Source: CAYMCV01 sp964389005
GTDB taxonomy: Bacteria; Bacillota; Clostridia; Lachnospirales; Lachnospiraceae
Direction: 5' to 3'
NCBI GenBank assembly: GCA_964389005.1
Contig: CAYMCV010000043.1
Location: 1 to 19,552, forward strand
Length of the DNA: 19,552 nucleotides
How positions within the stretch are numbered: the stretch's first letter is position 1; each line of letters opens with the position of its first letter. Below, one piece after another: positions 1 to 7,575 of this stretch. Made by a program: the position numbers and the translations under genes. Below the pieces are notes generated by a model, which saw only the letters and a list, made by a program, of their open reading frames with translations, did not search any database and had not been told where the DNA came from.

Positions 1-2
1 TT

Positions 3-503
3 ATGCTTATACCGGTTGAAGCGAAATGCCTGCACCGTTCAGGCGAAATTTGCAAGGCGAATATGGCTGATTTAGAATTACTGGTTAAGATACTCAATGC
101 AAGTGATGATATTATTCTTGCATATCAACCTGACGGAAACATAATTTTTATGAATCTGAAAGGACAAAATGTTTTTGGATATACAGAGGCAGATCAAAAA
201 CCTGAAATATCCGATTTTCTTTCGGGTGGCAAAGAATCCGCTTATTATGCGGATTTTTTAAACGGGAAAGAAATCAAAGATGCTTTTTTGTATCGAAAAA
301 ACCAAACTTGTTTTCCGGCGGATGTTCATTTTGTAACAGGCATCGATTTTTTTCCGATTCTTGCGTTTATTAAGGATTGTGCAAGAGAAGATGAGCATAA
401 GAAGAATCTTATGCAAAAAGAAAGAGAATTGAGTGCGGCAAATAATGTGAAAGATGAGTTTATTGCCAATGTTACACATGAATTACGTACACCTCTGAAC
501 TGA
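3..503 (+). CDS. N-terminal kinase fragment: PAS domain plus H-box, ends at premature TGA
   Basis: This 166-residue open stretch contains a PAS fold at about residues 22-130 (AYQPDGNIIFMN, then a VTGIDFFPILAFIKD-type ending). A short linker helix and the start of HisKA follow (KDEFIANVTHELRTPLN), with the presumed phosphorylated histidine at residue 159. It stops eight codons after that histidine start point, in the middle of the first dimerisation helix, so it cannot form a HisKA four-helix bundle by itself. The ATG at position 3 is probably internal, because the residues after it look like the end of an earlier PAS domain. If made alone, the product would be a soluble PAS fragment with a phosphoacceptor histidine but no ATPase domain. 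Confidence 0.55.
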   Translation: MLIPVEAKCLHRSGEICKANMADLELLVKILNASDDIILAYQPDGNIIFMNLKGQNVFGYTEADQKPEISDFLSGGKESAYYADFLNGKEIKDAFLYRKNQTCFPADVHFVTGIDFFPILAFIKDCAREDEHKKNLMQKERELSAANNVKDEFIANVTHELRTPLN

Positions 504-524
504 ATACAAGGTCATGCAAAAAAT

Positions 525-1475
525 ATGTTTTTGGTCGAAACAGATATGGAAAAGCGTAAAACATTAGAAATTATCTTAAATTGCTGTTCGACAATGGACA
601 AATTAATTAGTGACATCATGGATTATACGAAAATGCAATCAATGAGATTTGTTTTGGACGAAGCACCGTTTGATATAAGAAAATGTATTTCAGCGGTAAT
701 CAATGCAAACAGTGTAAAAGCAAATGAAAAGGGATTGTCGCTTTCCGTTTTTATTTCTCCGGAAGTCCCGCAAAAAGCCATTGGGGATGAACGCAGAATT
801 CAACAGATACTGAATAATCTTGTATCGAATGCGGTGAAATTTACGACAATCGGTTATGTGCGACTTGAATTGTATGTCACCGGCAAGGAAGATAATCATA
901 TGGAACTTTCCGCATTGGTGATAGATACCGGAATTGGCATTGCTGAGGATGAGAGAAGCAGATTGTTCCAGAGTTTTTCACAAGTTGACTCATCAATCGG
1001 ACGTAAGTTCGGAGGAACCGGTCTAGGGCTATATGTAAGCAAACAACTTTCAAATATGATGGGGGGAGATATCACATTTGAAAGCCGAAAAGGCAAGGGT
1101 AGTACCTTTTCGGTGTCGTTTTTTCTGCAATATGAATCCCAAGAAAACAGAATAACAGACAGCTATGAAGAATTGCAGGATGAAATGTCTCAAATTGATT
1201 TTGATATGGGGACTGATGCAATTTTTATACGCGGGACTGCAAAAAATCAAACCGAGATTCGTAACAATCTTGAGAGGCTGATGTTATGTATTGAAATGCA
1301 TTCTTTTAGCAATGCGGAGCAAATTACCGAAAATCTAAGGATACTGTTGAAAGGGTATTCCGAGATCGGTGGTGGGATTTTTTTGAAACTTTTAATGGCA
1401 ATTCGTAATGAGGATTATGAGAAAAGTTGTTTACAATATACCGTCCTTTTCGATGCGGTATCAAAGAATCTATGA
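525..1475 (+). CDS. C-terminal kinase fragment: HATPase_c domain plus helical tail
   Basis: This 316-residue open stretch is in the same frame as the preceding fragment. It contains the second half of HisKA (residues 1-40), then HATPase_c with an N-box at 93-107 (LNNLVSNAVKFT), a G1 box DTGIGI at 134-139, FSQVDSSIGRKFGGTGLGL at 151-169 and a final GKGSTFSVSF strand. All ATP-binding motifs are intact. Residues about 205-316 are a mostly helical tail resembling the helical modules at the ends of some hybrid kinases, without an HxxKG phosphotransfer motif. Translation from the ATG at 525 is only weakly supported (AAGG at 508-511). The TGA that ends it overlaps the ribosome binding site of the next gene. 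Alone it lacks the phosphoacceptor histidine. Confidence 0.55.
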   Translation: MFLVETDMEKRKTLEIILNCCSTMDKLISDIMDYTKMQSMRFVLDEAPFDIRKCISAVINANSVKANEKGLSLSVFISPEVPQKAIGDERRIQQILNNLVSNAVKFTTIGYVRLELYVTGKEDNHMELSALVIDTGIGIAEDERSRLFQSFSQVDSSIGRKFGGTGLGLYVSKQLSNMMGGDITFESRKGKGSTFSVSFFLQYESQENRITDSYEELQDEMSQIDFDMGTDAIFIRGTAKNQTEIRNNLERLMLCIEMHSFSNAEQITENLRILLKGYSEIGGGIFLKLLMAIRNEDYEKSCLQYTVLFDAVSKNL

Positions 1476-1483
1476 GGTAAATA

Positions 1484-2578
1484 ATGGAAGATGTCAGAAT
1501 CGAATGCTTGGATACAATATCGCAGACAGCTACGCCGGTGGTTTTGCTGGTTGATGATGTCGATATGAATCTGGAGTTTTTGCGGGAAATCATTGTGCAG
1601 TTGGGTTATGAGGCACTGACGGCACAGAGCGTTCGAGAAGCAATTGAGCGAATGAAAGAAAAATGCCCCCAATTGATATTACTGGATGTCATGATGCCGG
1701 AAATTGATGGATTTCAGTTCTGCGAATTATTAAAAAAACATCCGGTTACAAAAGATATTCCTGTGGTATTTGTGTCCGCAATGAACGAGATGAAAGATCG
1801 CGAGCGTGCTGCTGCATTGGGTGCGGTTGATTATATTATGAAACCGTTTCTATATGAAGAGGTCAAAATGCGCGTTGAGACTCACCTGAAAATATATCGT
1901 ATGCAGAAAGAATTACAATCGCAAAACAGACGATTGAATGCAATGATTTCGGATCAGTCCATGCGAGTTTTTGAAGAACGAAAGCGCATGTTGCGTATGG
2001 TATTGGAATTGGAAAGTCTGACACCAAACCTTGATAATCGCGGACATTTAAAACGTGTTTCCAATAATGTCCGCATGCTTGCACAGGCGTTGAATTATTC
2101 GGAAGCATATGAGAACCAAATATCTGTACGCTTTATTGAAACTTTGGAAAGTGCCGTAATTCTTCATGATATCGGCGTACTTTGCATCCCGCTTACGATT
2201 GTAAATAAAAATAATCGTACAAATGACGAAGAAGCGTTGTTTCAAACACATACAACAGAAGGTTTGAAACTCATTCGAGATTTTACGCAGTCCACAGAGG
2301 AAAAGTATGCGGAAGTATATAATGAAATTGTAGAAAGTCACCACGAAAATTGGGACGGAACAGGTTATCCGAATCACTTAAAAACCGATGAAATTCCGCT
2401 TTCTGCAAGGATTTTTCGAGTTATTGATTACTATGATGAAGAATTATTTAGACTAAGAATGTCTGGATGTGATGCTACAGAACTGATTTGTGAGCGACTA
2501 AAAAGTGGCAGGGGAACCTTATTTGAGCCAACAATTGTGGATACTTTTTTGGCTATTTACAAAAGATTGCTCTCATAA
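1484..2578 (+). CDS. Response regulator with HD-GYP-like output domain (REC-HD-GYP)
   Basis: The 364-residue protein has a receiver domain at about 18-135 with D24/D25, phosphoacceptor D68 (LLDVMMPEIDG), S98 and K120. A helical linker spans 135-175 and an HD-GYP-type domain about 176-364. Phosphodiesterase landmarks are present: H188 in GHLKRV, H228-D229, H256, H286-H287, DGTGYP at 291-296 and D315. The usual lysine of the HDxGK motif is V232 (HDIGV), and the usual DAL after the last aspartate is altered. The known role of the family is hydrolysis of c-di-GMP to GMP/pGpG under phosphorylation control. Whether this copy is active is uncertain. It starts 8 nt after the kinase gene with a GAGG ribosome binding site, so that kinase is its likely partner; CheA is an alternative. 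Confidence 0.85.
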   Translation: MEDVRIECLDTISQTATPVVLLVDDVDMNLEFLREIIVQLGYEALTAQSVREAIERMKEKCPQLILLDVMMPEIDGFQFCELLKKHPVTKDIPVVFVSAMNEMKDRERAAALGAVDYIMKPFLYEEVKMRVETHLKIYRMQKELQSQNRRLNAMISDQSMRVFEERKRMLRMVLELESLTPNLDNRGHLKRVSNNVRMLAQALNYSEAYENQISVRFIETLESAVILHDIGVLCIPLTIVNKNNRTNDEEALFQTHTTEGLKLIRDFTQSTEEKYAEVYNEIVESHHENWDGTGYPNHLKTDEIPLSARIFRVIDYYDEELFRLRMSGCDATELICERLKSGRGTLFEPTIVDTFLAIYKRLLS

Positions 2579-2595
2579 ACAAACTGAGGAAAACA

Positions 2596-3420
2596 ATGAA
2601 TAATGATGAATTTCGAAGAGTTGAAATGTTTGTAAAAGAACGGTACGGAATAGATTTTTCAGGGAAAATAGGTAGCATTAGCGCGCGTATGGAGCAGTAT
2701 CTTAGAATGCACAATTATGCTGATGTTGGAGCATTTATGGATGTCATAGAAAAGAACCCCAACGATTCCGATATCAGTGATTTTTTGGATATTATTACAA
2801 CGAATCACACGTTTTTTATGAGAGAATTTGATCAAATGGAATTCTTTCAGAATCATATTCTGCCGGAAATACAGGAAAAAAAGAAGAAAGTAAAAGACAT
2901 CAGAATCTGGTGCGCTGCTGCTTCAAGCGGTGAGGAGGCTTATACCATAGCAATGCTCTTATCTGATTTTTTCGTTCTCTCAGGAGAGAAGTGGGAGACA
3001 ACAATCCTTGCGACAGATGTCTCACCAAGGATTTTAGAAAGGGCTATTAAGGGAGTTTATTCAAAAGAGGCAGTTGAAAATTTGCCGTCACGTTGGAAGA
3101 TTCAATACTTCAAAGCAATCAACGAGCAACAATACGAAGTTAGGAACGAGATACGAAGTAAAGTACTGTTTCGGGAGTTTAATCTAATGAATGAGTTCCC
3201 GTTTCATGCACAACTGGATGTCATTTTTATGCGAAATGTAATGATCTATTTTGAACCGGCAAAAAAACGAGAGTTACTAAAAAAAATATATAACTGTCTG
3301 GCACCGGGAGGTTATTTGATTATCGGTTGTGCAGAGACATTGATGCGGGATGAGTGGTGTTCTGCCAGTGTTAATCCATCAATATATCAAAAAGCGGAAG
3401 AAGGTGGACTGTTTGCATAG
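2596..3420 (+). CDS. cheR: Chemotaxis protein methyltransferase CheR
   Basis: CheR transfers methyl groups from SAM to glutamates on chemoreceptors for adaptation. The 274-residue protein has the helical N-terminal domain with TNHTFFMRE at 69-77, the SAM-binding segment WCAAASSGEEAY at 105-116, ATDVS at 139-143 and the family signature FMRNVMIYF at 211-219, all in the expected order and spacing. Length matches the family. The ATG at 2596 follows GAGGAAAA at a good distance, 17 nt after the preceding gene. Its 3' end overlaps cheB by 8 nt, indicating translational coupling. The receptor it modifies is probably the one at the end of this operon, which has no C-terminal CheR-tethering pentapeptide. 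Confidence 0.95.
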   Translation: MNNDEFRRVEMFVKERYGIDFSGKIGSISARMEQYLRMHNYADVGAFMDVIEKNPNDSDISDFLDIITTNHTFFMREFDQMEFFQNHILPEIQEKKKKVKDIRIWCAAASSGEEAYTIAMLLSDFFVLSGEKWETTILATDVSPRILERAIKGVYSKEAVENLPSRWKIQYFKAINEQQYEVRNEIRSKVLFREFNLMNEFPFHAQLDVIFMRNVMIYFEPAKKRELLKKIYNCLAPGGYLIIGCAETLMRDEWCSASVNPSIYQKAEEGGLFA

Positions 3421-4444
3421 AATTAAAGTCTTGATAGTGGAAGATTCACTGTTCTTTCGAACACTTTTGGAAAAAAGCCTTTCCGCTGATCCAAAGTTGG
3501 AAGTTGTTGCCGCTGTTGAGGATCCGTTTGCGGCACGAGATGCAATATTAAGGTACGAGCCGGATGTGATGACCTTGGATGTGGAATTGCCCAAGATGAG
3601 CGGCATTGAGTTTTTGAGACAATTAATTCCACAGTATCCGATTCCAACGGTTGTTATAAGTTCTTTAAATGATAACGTATTTGAAGCTTTGAGTGCCGGT
3701 GCCGTCGATTTTGTCAATAAACCGATTGGGTTGAATATGGAACAACTGACAGGATTCATGCAAAAAGAATTGGTGGTCAAGATAAAAATTGCATCTTCTG
3801 TACCAATCAGCAAAATTCACGGAACAACGCAACATAACAACAACTTCAGAACGGATAACAGAACACAGGATGTTGTTATTGCCATTGGGGCTTCTACGGG
3901 TGGAACGGAAGCAATATATGACGTAGTCAGCGGTTTTAACAAAGATATTCCGGGGACATTGGTGGTGCAACATATGCCGGCCGGATTTACAAAAATGTAT
4001 GCGGAACGATTAGACAGAAGTTGTGCTGTTACGGTGAAAGAAGCAGTGGACGGGGAGTGTTTGACACAAGGAAAAGTTATTATTGCGCAAGGAGACAGGC
4101 ATTTGAAATTGACTTGTGAGAAGGGCGTCTATCGAGTCAGTAGTAAACCGGGTGAGCGCATGAGCGGTCATTGCCCATCAGTGGACGTACTTTTTAATTC
4201 AGTAGCCAAAGCAGCCGGGAACAGGGCAGTCGGCATCATACTTACGGGAATGGGTAGAGATGGCGCAGAAGGTCTTAAAAAAATGCGAGAAGCCGGTGCC
4301 TATACCATAGGACAGGATGAAAGCAGCAGTGTGATTTACGGAATGCCCAAGGAAGCATACGAAATTGGTGCGGTTATGGTTCAATCGGAATTATCGCAAA
4401 TAGCAAAAAGAACATATCAGGTGTTGGGAAGGATGGAAGTATGA
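3413..4444 (+). CDS. cheB: Chemotaxis methylesterase/deamidase CheB (TTG start)
   Basis: CheB removes receptor methyl groups when phosphorylated by CheA. From the TTG at 3413 the protein is 343 residues. It has a receiver domain (VEDS at 9-12, phosphoacceptor D56, K103) and a C-terminal esterase domain with the S-H-D triad: S161 in GASTGG, H187 in VQHMP and D283 in GMGRDG. The TTG start is chosen because AAGGTGG (3401-3407) sits 5 nt upstream and because it yields the family N-terminus HRIKVLIVEDS. The ATG at 3350 would add 21 residues that merely re-read cheR in another frame. GTG at 3404 is a second possibility. The gene overlaps cheR by 8 nt and cheY by 4 nt (ATGA). Confidence 0.93.
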   Translation: MHRIKVLIVEDSLFFRTLLEKSLSADPKLEVVAAVEDPFAARDAILRYEPDVMTLDVELPKMSGIEFLRQLIPQYPIPTVVISSLNDNVFEALSAGAVDFVNKPIGLNMEQLTGFMQKELVVKIKIASSVPISKIHGTTQHNNNFRTDNRTQDVVIAIGASTGGTEAIYDVVSGFNKDIPGTLVVQHMPAGFTKMYAERLDRSCAVTVKEAVDGECLTQGKVIIAQGDRHLKLTCEKGVYRVSSKPGERMSGHCPSVDVLFNSVAKAAGNRAVGIILTGMGRDGAEGLKKMREAGAYTIGQDESSSVIYGMPKEAYEIGAVMVQSELSQIAKRTYQVLGRMEV

Positions 4445-4827
4445 TTAGAACGCTCATTGTAGAGGATGATTATGCAAGCAGAAAATTTATTCAAAATTAC
4501 ATGCTGACACATGGCACGTGTGATGTTACGGTTAATGGTGCTGAGGCAATTGATGCCTTTTTGATGTCACTTGAGGAAGAAGAGGCCTACGACTTAATAT
4601 GTCTGGATGTGATGATGCCGATTATGGATGGATATCAGGTATTGCAGTCGATTCGTAAAATTGAATCTGAAAAAGGAATCAAACCGGTAAAAATTATTAT
4701 GATGACGGCATTGAATGATGAAAAGCATGTCAAGGCGGCTTTTGACATGGGATGCACCGTTTATTCCGCAAAACCGATTGATACAAATAAATTGGAAGTT
4801 GTATTGAAGAAATTGAATTTGATCTAA
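4441..4827 (+). CDS. cheY: CheY-type single-domain response regulator
   Basis: This 128-residue protein is a receiver domain only. It has the acidic pair D9/D10, phosphoacceptor D56 (CLDVMMPIMDG), T89 (MMTAL) and K111 (SAKP). Its start overlaps the cheB stop as ATGA and it lies 21 nt before cheA, so it is the expected phosphorylation target of CheA. Its output partner cannot be read from sequence. In a flagellar pathway it would bind FliM or an equivalent, but no flagellar gene is present here. The name cheY rests on size and operon position, because many receivers look alike. Confidence 0.88.
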   Translation: MIRTLIVEDDYASRKFIQNYMLTHGTCDVTVNGAEAIDAFLMSLEEEEAYDLICLDVMMPIMDGYQVLQSIRKIESEKGIKPVKIIMMTALNDEKHVKAAFDMGCTVYSAKPIDTNKLEVVLKKLNLI

Positions 4828-4848
4828 AAACGGGTAGGGGGTGAGTCA

Positions 4849-6966
4849 ATGAGTGAAGAGTTTGAAGGAATGCTGGATATCTATCTGTATGAAAACGGTC
4901 AATTGATTGAACAATTGGAAAATACGGCGTTGGATCATCGTGAGGAAGAAGAATTTGATCCTGAAAGTATACAGGAGTTTTTTCGTATCATGCATACGAT
5001 TAAGGGATCTTCCGGTATTATGATGTTTGATGATATTACAAAAGTCTCGCATAAAATGGAAGATGTTTTCTATTATATCAGAGAAGCAGGGACGGAGAAC
5101 GGTCTTCATACACAGTTAATCGAGATGATTCTTCGCGTATCGGATTATATCGGTTCTGAATTCGGTAAGATAAAAGAAGGATTTGAACCTGACGGAGAAG
5201 CGTCGGAACTCATTGTGAGTTTGGAGGCTTTTTTAGATGATTTAAAAAATAAAATCTGCGAGGCCGGTCAGGAATTGCCGCAGGAAGCAGCACATGAAGA
5301 AGTTCAACAATTTTACATTGCTCCCGTAGGAGGAAGTCAGTTTTATCGAATTGACATGACTTTTCGTAAAGATACGGAAATGGTTAGTCTTCGAGCATAT
5401 ACGGCAACATTTCAACTACGTGATATTGCGGAGGAATTGTTTTTTAGTCCCGAGGATATCATGACGGATGAAGGTGCTGATGCAAAGATTATTGAAGAAG
5501 GATTTCGGATTCTTTTAAAAGCAAAAATAGAAAAAGAAGAAGTTAAGGGACTTTTGGATGCATCGGGCGTGGAAAGCATAGAAATTGAGGAAATTGATGA
5601 GGAGGCTTTTGCACGAGGATTGGATGCCCCCGCGCCTCAACTGGTTATCGATATTGAGCAAGAGCAAGAGGAAGCAGAGGAAAAGAAGCCAAAAGAGATT
5701 TTAGAGGAATCAAAGGAGCAGGTACGTCCTGGCGACTACGTTATTCGCGAAGTCGAACTTGGCAAACCCAAGCAGATTGTAAAAAACATTCGTGATAAGT
5801 CTCATCAACAAGTTTTTATCAGTGTCGATGTCAACAAAGTTGATATGTTAATGGATTTGATTGGTGAAATAGTGATTGCTGAGTCTGTGGTATTGCAGAA
5901 TCCGGACTTAAAAGTGCCCGGACTGAGTCTCGGAAATTTTCAAAAAGCAGCAGCTCAATTAACAAAGTTCACTTCTGAATTACAAGATGTGATTATGTCA
6001 ATGCGCATGATGCCGCTGACGAGTACATTCCAGAAAATGAATAGAATTGTATTTGATATATCAAGAAAACTGGGAAAAGATGTTGAACTGCAACTTATCG
6101 GAGATAAGACCGAAGTAGATAAAAGTATCATAGAACATATATCTGACCCATTGATGCATTTAATCAGAAATTCCGTTGATCATGGTATTGAACTGCCGGA
6201 GGAGAGAATTGATGCAGGAAAGCAGGAACGCGGAACGATTACACTGGAAGCCAAAAACGAAGGAGGAAAGGTACTCATCATTGTAAAAGACGACGGAAAG
6301 GGAATGAATGTCGATCGATTATTCCAAAAAGCCAAAGAAAAGGGCTTAGTCGGAGAAAAGGAACAATCAGAGTTCACAAGGAAGGAAATACTGCGTTTTA
6401 TTACTTATCCGGGGTTTTCAACCAAGGATGAAGTTACGCAATACTCAGGACGTGGTGTCGGTATGGATGTTGTTGTCGCAAATATTCAAGAAATCGGCGG
6501 TACGCTGGAAATTGACAGCAAAGAAGGAATCGGAACGGAAATGATTATCAAAATTCCATTAACACTTGCAATTATCAGAGGAATTCTGATGGAAGTCGGA
6601 AATACGACATTCGCAATTGAGACCGGAAGTATTCGTGAATTCATCAAATTGCGAGAAAGAAACTTGGTTTCAGAACCAAGTGGTGCTGAATATGTCATGG
6701 TCAGAGATGAATGCTATCCGCTTATCAGAATGAATCGTAGATATGGCATTCATAATGCAAACAGCGCTATTTCGGATGGGGTAATTGTAGTTGTGAATAT
6801 TGATGGGAGGCAAGTATGTCTCTTGGCAGATCATCTCATTGGAGAACAAGAAATTGTAGTAAAACCAATACCGTCGTACATTAGAAAAGTACATGGAATC
6901 TCCGGATGTACACAACTTGGCGATGGAACGATTGCTTTGATTCTGGATGCCGGAGGTTTGATATAG
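4849..6966 (+). CDS. cheA: Chemotaxis histidine kinase CheA
   Basis: This 705-residue kinase couples receptors to CheY and CheB. P1 phosphotransfer domain is at 1-130 with H49 in MHTIKGSSG. A P2-like response-regulator docking region spans about 163-255. A charged linker (265-320) follows, rich in E and K. P3 dimerisation lies at about 322-400 (VNKVDMLMDLIGEIVIAES) and the P4 ATPase at about 405-570, with N-box HLIRNSVDHGIE (438-448), DDGKGM (481-486) and GRGVGMDVV (534-542). A P5 CheW-like domain covers 573-705. All motifs are intact and length is normal for a Firmicutes CheA. A strong GGGGGTGA element precedes the ATG. Its order after cheR-cheB-cheY and before cheW-mcp fits a complete signalling core. 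Confidence 0.96.
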   Translation: MSEEFEGMLDIYLYENGQLIEQLENTALDHREEEEFDPESIQEFFRIMHTIKGSSGIMMFDDITKVSHKMEDVFYYIREAGTENGLHTQLIEMILRVSDYIGSEFGKIKEGFEPDGEASELIVSLEAFLDDLKNKICEAGQELPQEAAHEEVQQFYIAPVGGSQFYRIDMTFRKDTEMVSLRAYTATFQLRDIAEELFFSPEDIMTDEGADAKIIEEGFRILLKAKIEKEEVKGLLDASGVESIEIEEIDEEAFARGLDAPAPQLVIDIEQEQEEAEEKKPKEILEESKEQVRPGDYVIREVELGKPKQIVKNIRDKSHQQVFISVDVNKVDMLMDLIGEIVIAESVVLQNPDLKVPGLSLGNFQKAAAQLTKFTSELQDVIMSMRMMPLTSTFQKMNRIVFDISRKLGKDVELQLIGDKTEVDKSIIEHISDPLMHLIRNSVDHGIELPEERIDAGKQERGTITLEAKNEGGKVLIIVKDDGKGMNVDRLFQKAKEKGLVGEKEQSEFTRKEILRFITYPGFSTKDEVTQYSGRGVGMDVVVANIQEIGGTLEIDSKEGIGTEMIIKIPLTLAIIRGILMEVGNTTFAIETGSIREFIKLRERNLVSEPSGAEYVMVRDECYPLIRMNRRYGIHNANSAISDGVIVVVNIDGRQVCLLADHLIGEQEIVVKPIPSYIRKVHGISGCTQLGDGTIALILDAGGLI

Positions 6967-7014
6967 GGGTAGGATACAAGTTAATAAATTCAAGTTTTAG
7001 GAGGGAGGAAACAT

Positions 7015-7575
7015 ATGATAGAAGAAATTGACTTCTATGATGATGAAGACACACAAAAAGGCAAGTATATGACATTCATGTCACAAAAAGAATGTTTTGC
7101 CATTGAAATCAAGTATATCAATGAAATCATTGGTATACAAAAGATAACACAAATCCCGGAAACCAAAGATTATATCAAAGGTCTTATTAATTTAAGAGGA
7201 AAAATCATTCCGGTGATTGATATGCGATTGCGTTTTCGGCAAGAACCAATTACATATACGGATCGGACATGTATTATCATTATTGCGGTTGAGGAGACGG
7301 TTGTAGGATTGATTGTGGAAAAGATATGTGGGGTTGATGAAATTTCAGATGAACACATTACGCCGCCGCCAACCATAGGACAGAGTAAAAACAGTATTAA
7401 GAACAGATATGTATATGGATTGGCGAAAGTTGGAGAACAGGTCAAACTTCTTCTTGATCCTGAAAAACTCATTGGTGAGGAGGAACTGGAAGAGTTGGAG
7501 AAGATTGCAACGAATAAAAATATATCAGAGGGGAACGTGTCAGAAGGCACAGAAACGGAGGTAGTGTATGAATAA
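7015..7575 (+). CDS. cheW: Chemotaxis coupling protein CheW
   Basis: CheW bridges receptors and CheA in the array. The 186-residue protein has a CheW/SH3-like fold at about 16-155: YMTFMSQKECFAIEIKYINEII, then the conserved NLRGKIIPVIDMRLRF at 59-74 with R61, and a VDEISDEHI segment. Residues about 156-186 form an acidic, polar tail beyond the domain (EELEELEKIATNK and onward), longer than in many CheW proteins. A very strong GGAGGGAGG ribosome binding site precedes the ATG. Its last 8 nt overlap the start of the receptor gene, so the two are probably translated together. Confidence 0.94.
   Translation: MIEEIDFYDDEDTQKGKYMTFMSQKECFAIEIKYINEIIGIQKITQIPETKDYIKGLINLRGKIIPVIDMRLRFRQEPITYTDRTCIIIIAVEETVVGLIVEKICGVDEISDEHITPPPTIGQSKNSIKNRYVYGLAKVGEQVKLLLDPEKLIGEEELEELEKIATNKNISEGNVSEGTETEVVYE

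Larger units (their letters stand above)
1..1475 (+). pseudogene. PAS sensor histidine kinase interrupted by an in-frame TGA, 5' end outside window
   Basis: Two open stretches, 3-503 and 525-1475, lie in the same frame. They are separated only by a TGA at 501-503 and seven further sense codons. Read through, they give one coherent kinase: end of a PAS domain, second PAS, HisKA with the H-box, HATPase_c and a C-terminal helical extension (about 489 residues visible). The TGA falls just after HELRTPLN, where this family normally has glycine, so one change from GGA to TGA explains it. No other frame disruption is seen. The first residues (VEAKCLHRSGEI) resemble the end of a PAS domain, so the true start is probably upstream of the window. 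It is the first visible gene of the che operon. It could be a recent pseudogene, a sequencing error, or a gene expressed as two pieces or by readthrough. The nonsense codon is certain in this sequence; its effect is inferred. Confidence 0.75.

Noticed and set aside
501..503. TGA read as glycine by an alternative genetic code
   Set aside because: TGA ends cheB (4442-4444), the receptor gene (8912-8914), the channel gene (19300-19302) and the kinase itself (1473-1475), so TGA is a normal stop here.
501..503. TGA as a selenocysteine codon
   Set aside because: The family residue here is glycine, not cysteine, and I see no convincing stem-loop just after the codon that resembles a bacterial SECIS element.
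3350..3412. N-terminal extension of CheB from ATG 3350
   Set aside because: The added residues re-read the end of cheR in another frame and do not resemble a CheB N-terminus; TTG 3413 has a better ribosome binding site.
3379..3813. Minus-strand open frames, for example the 144-codon one opposite cheB
   Set aside because: They lie wholly inside strongly recognised plus-strand genes, have no plausible family pattern, and are frame shadows.
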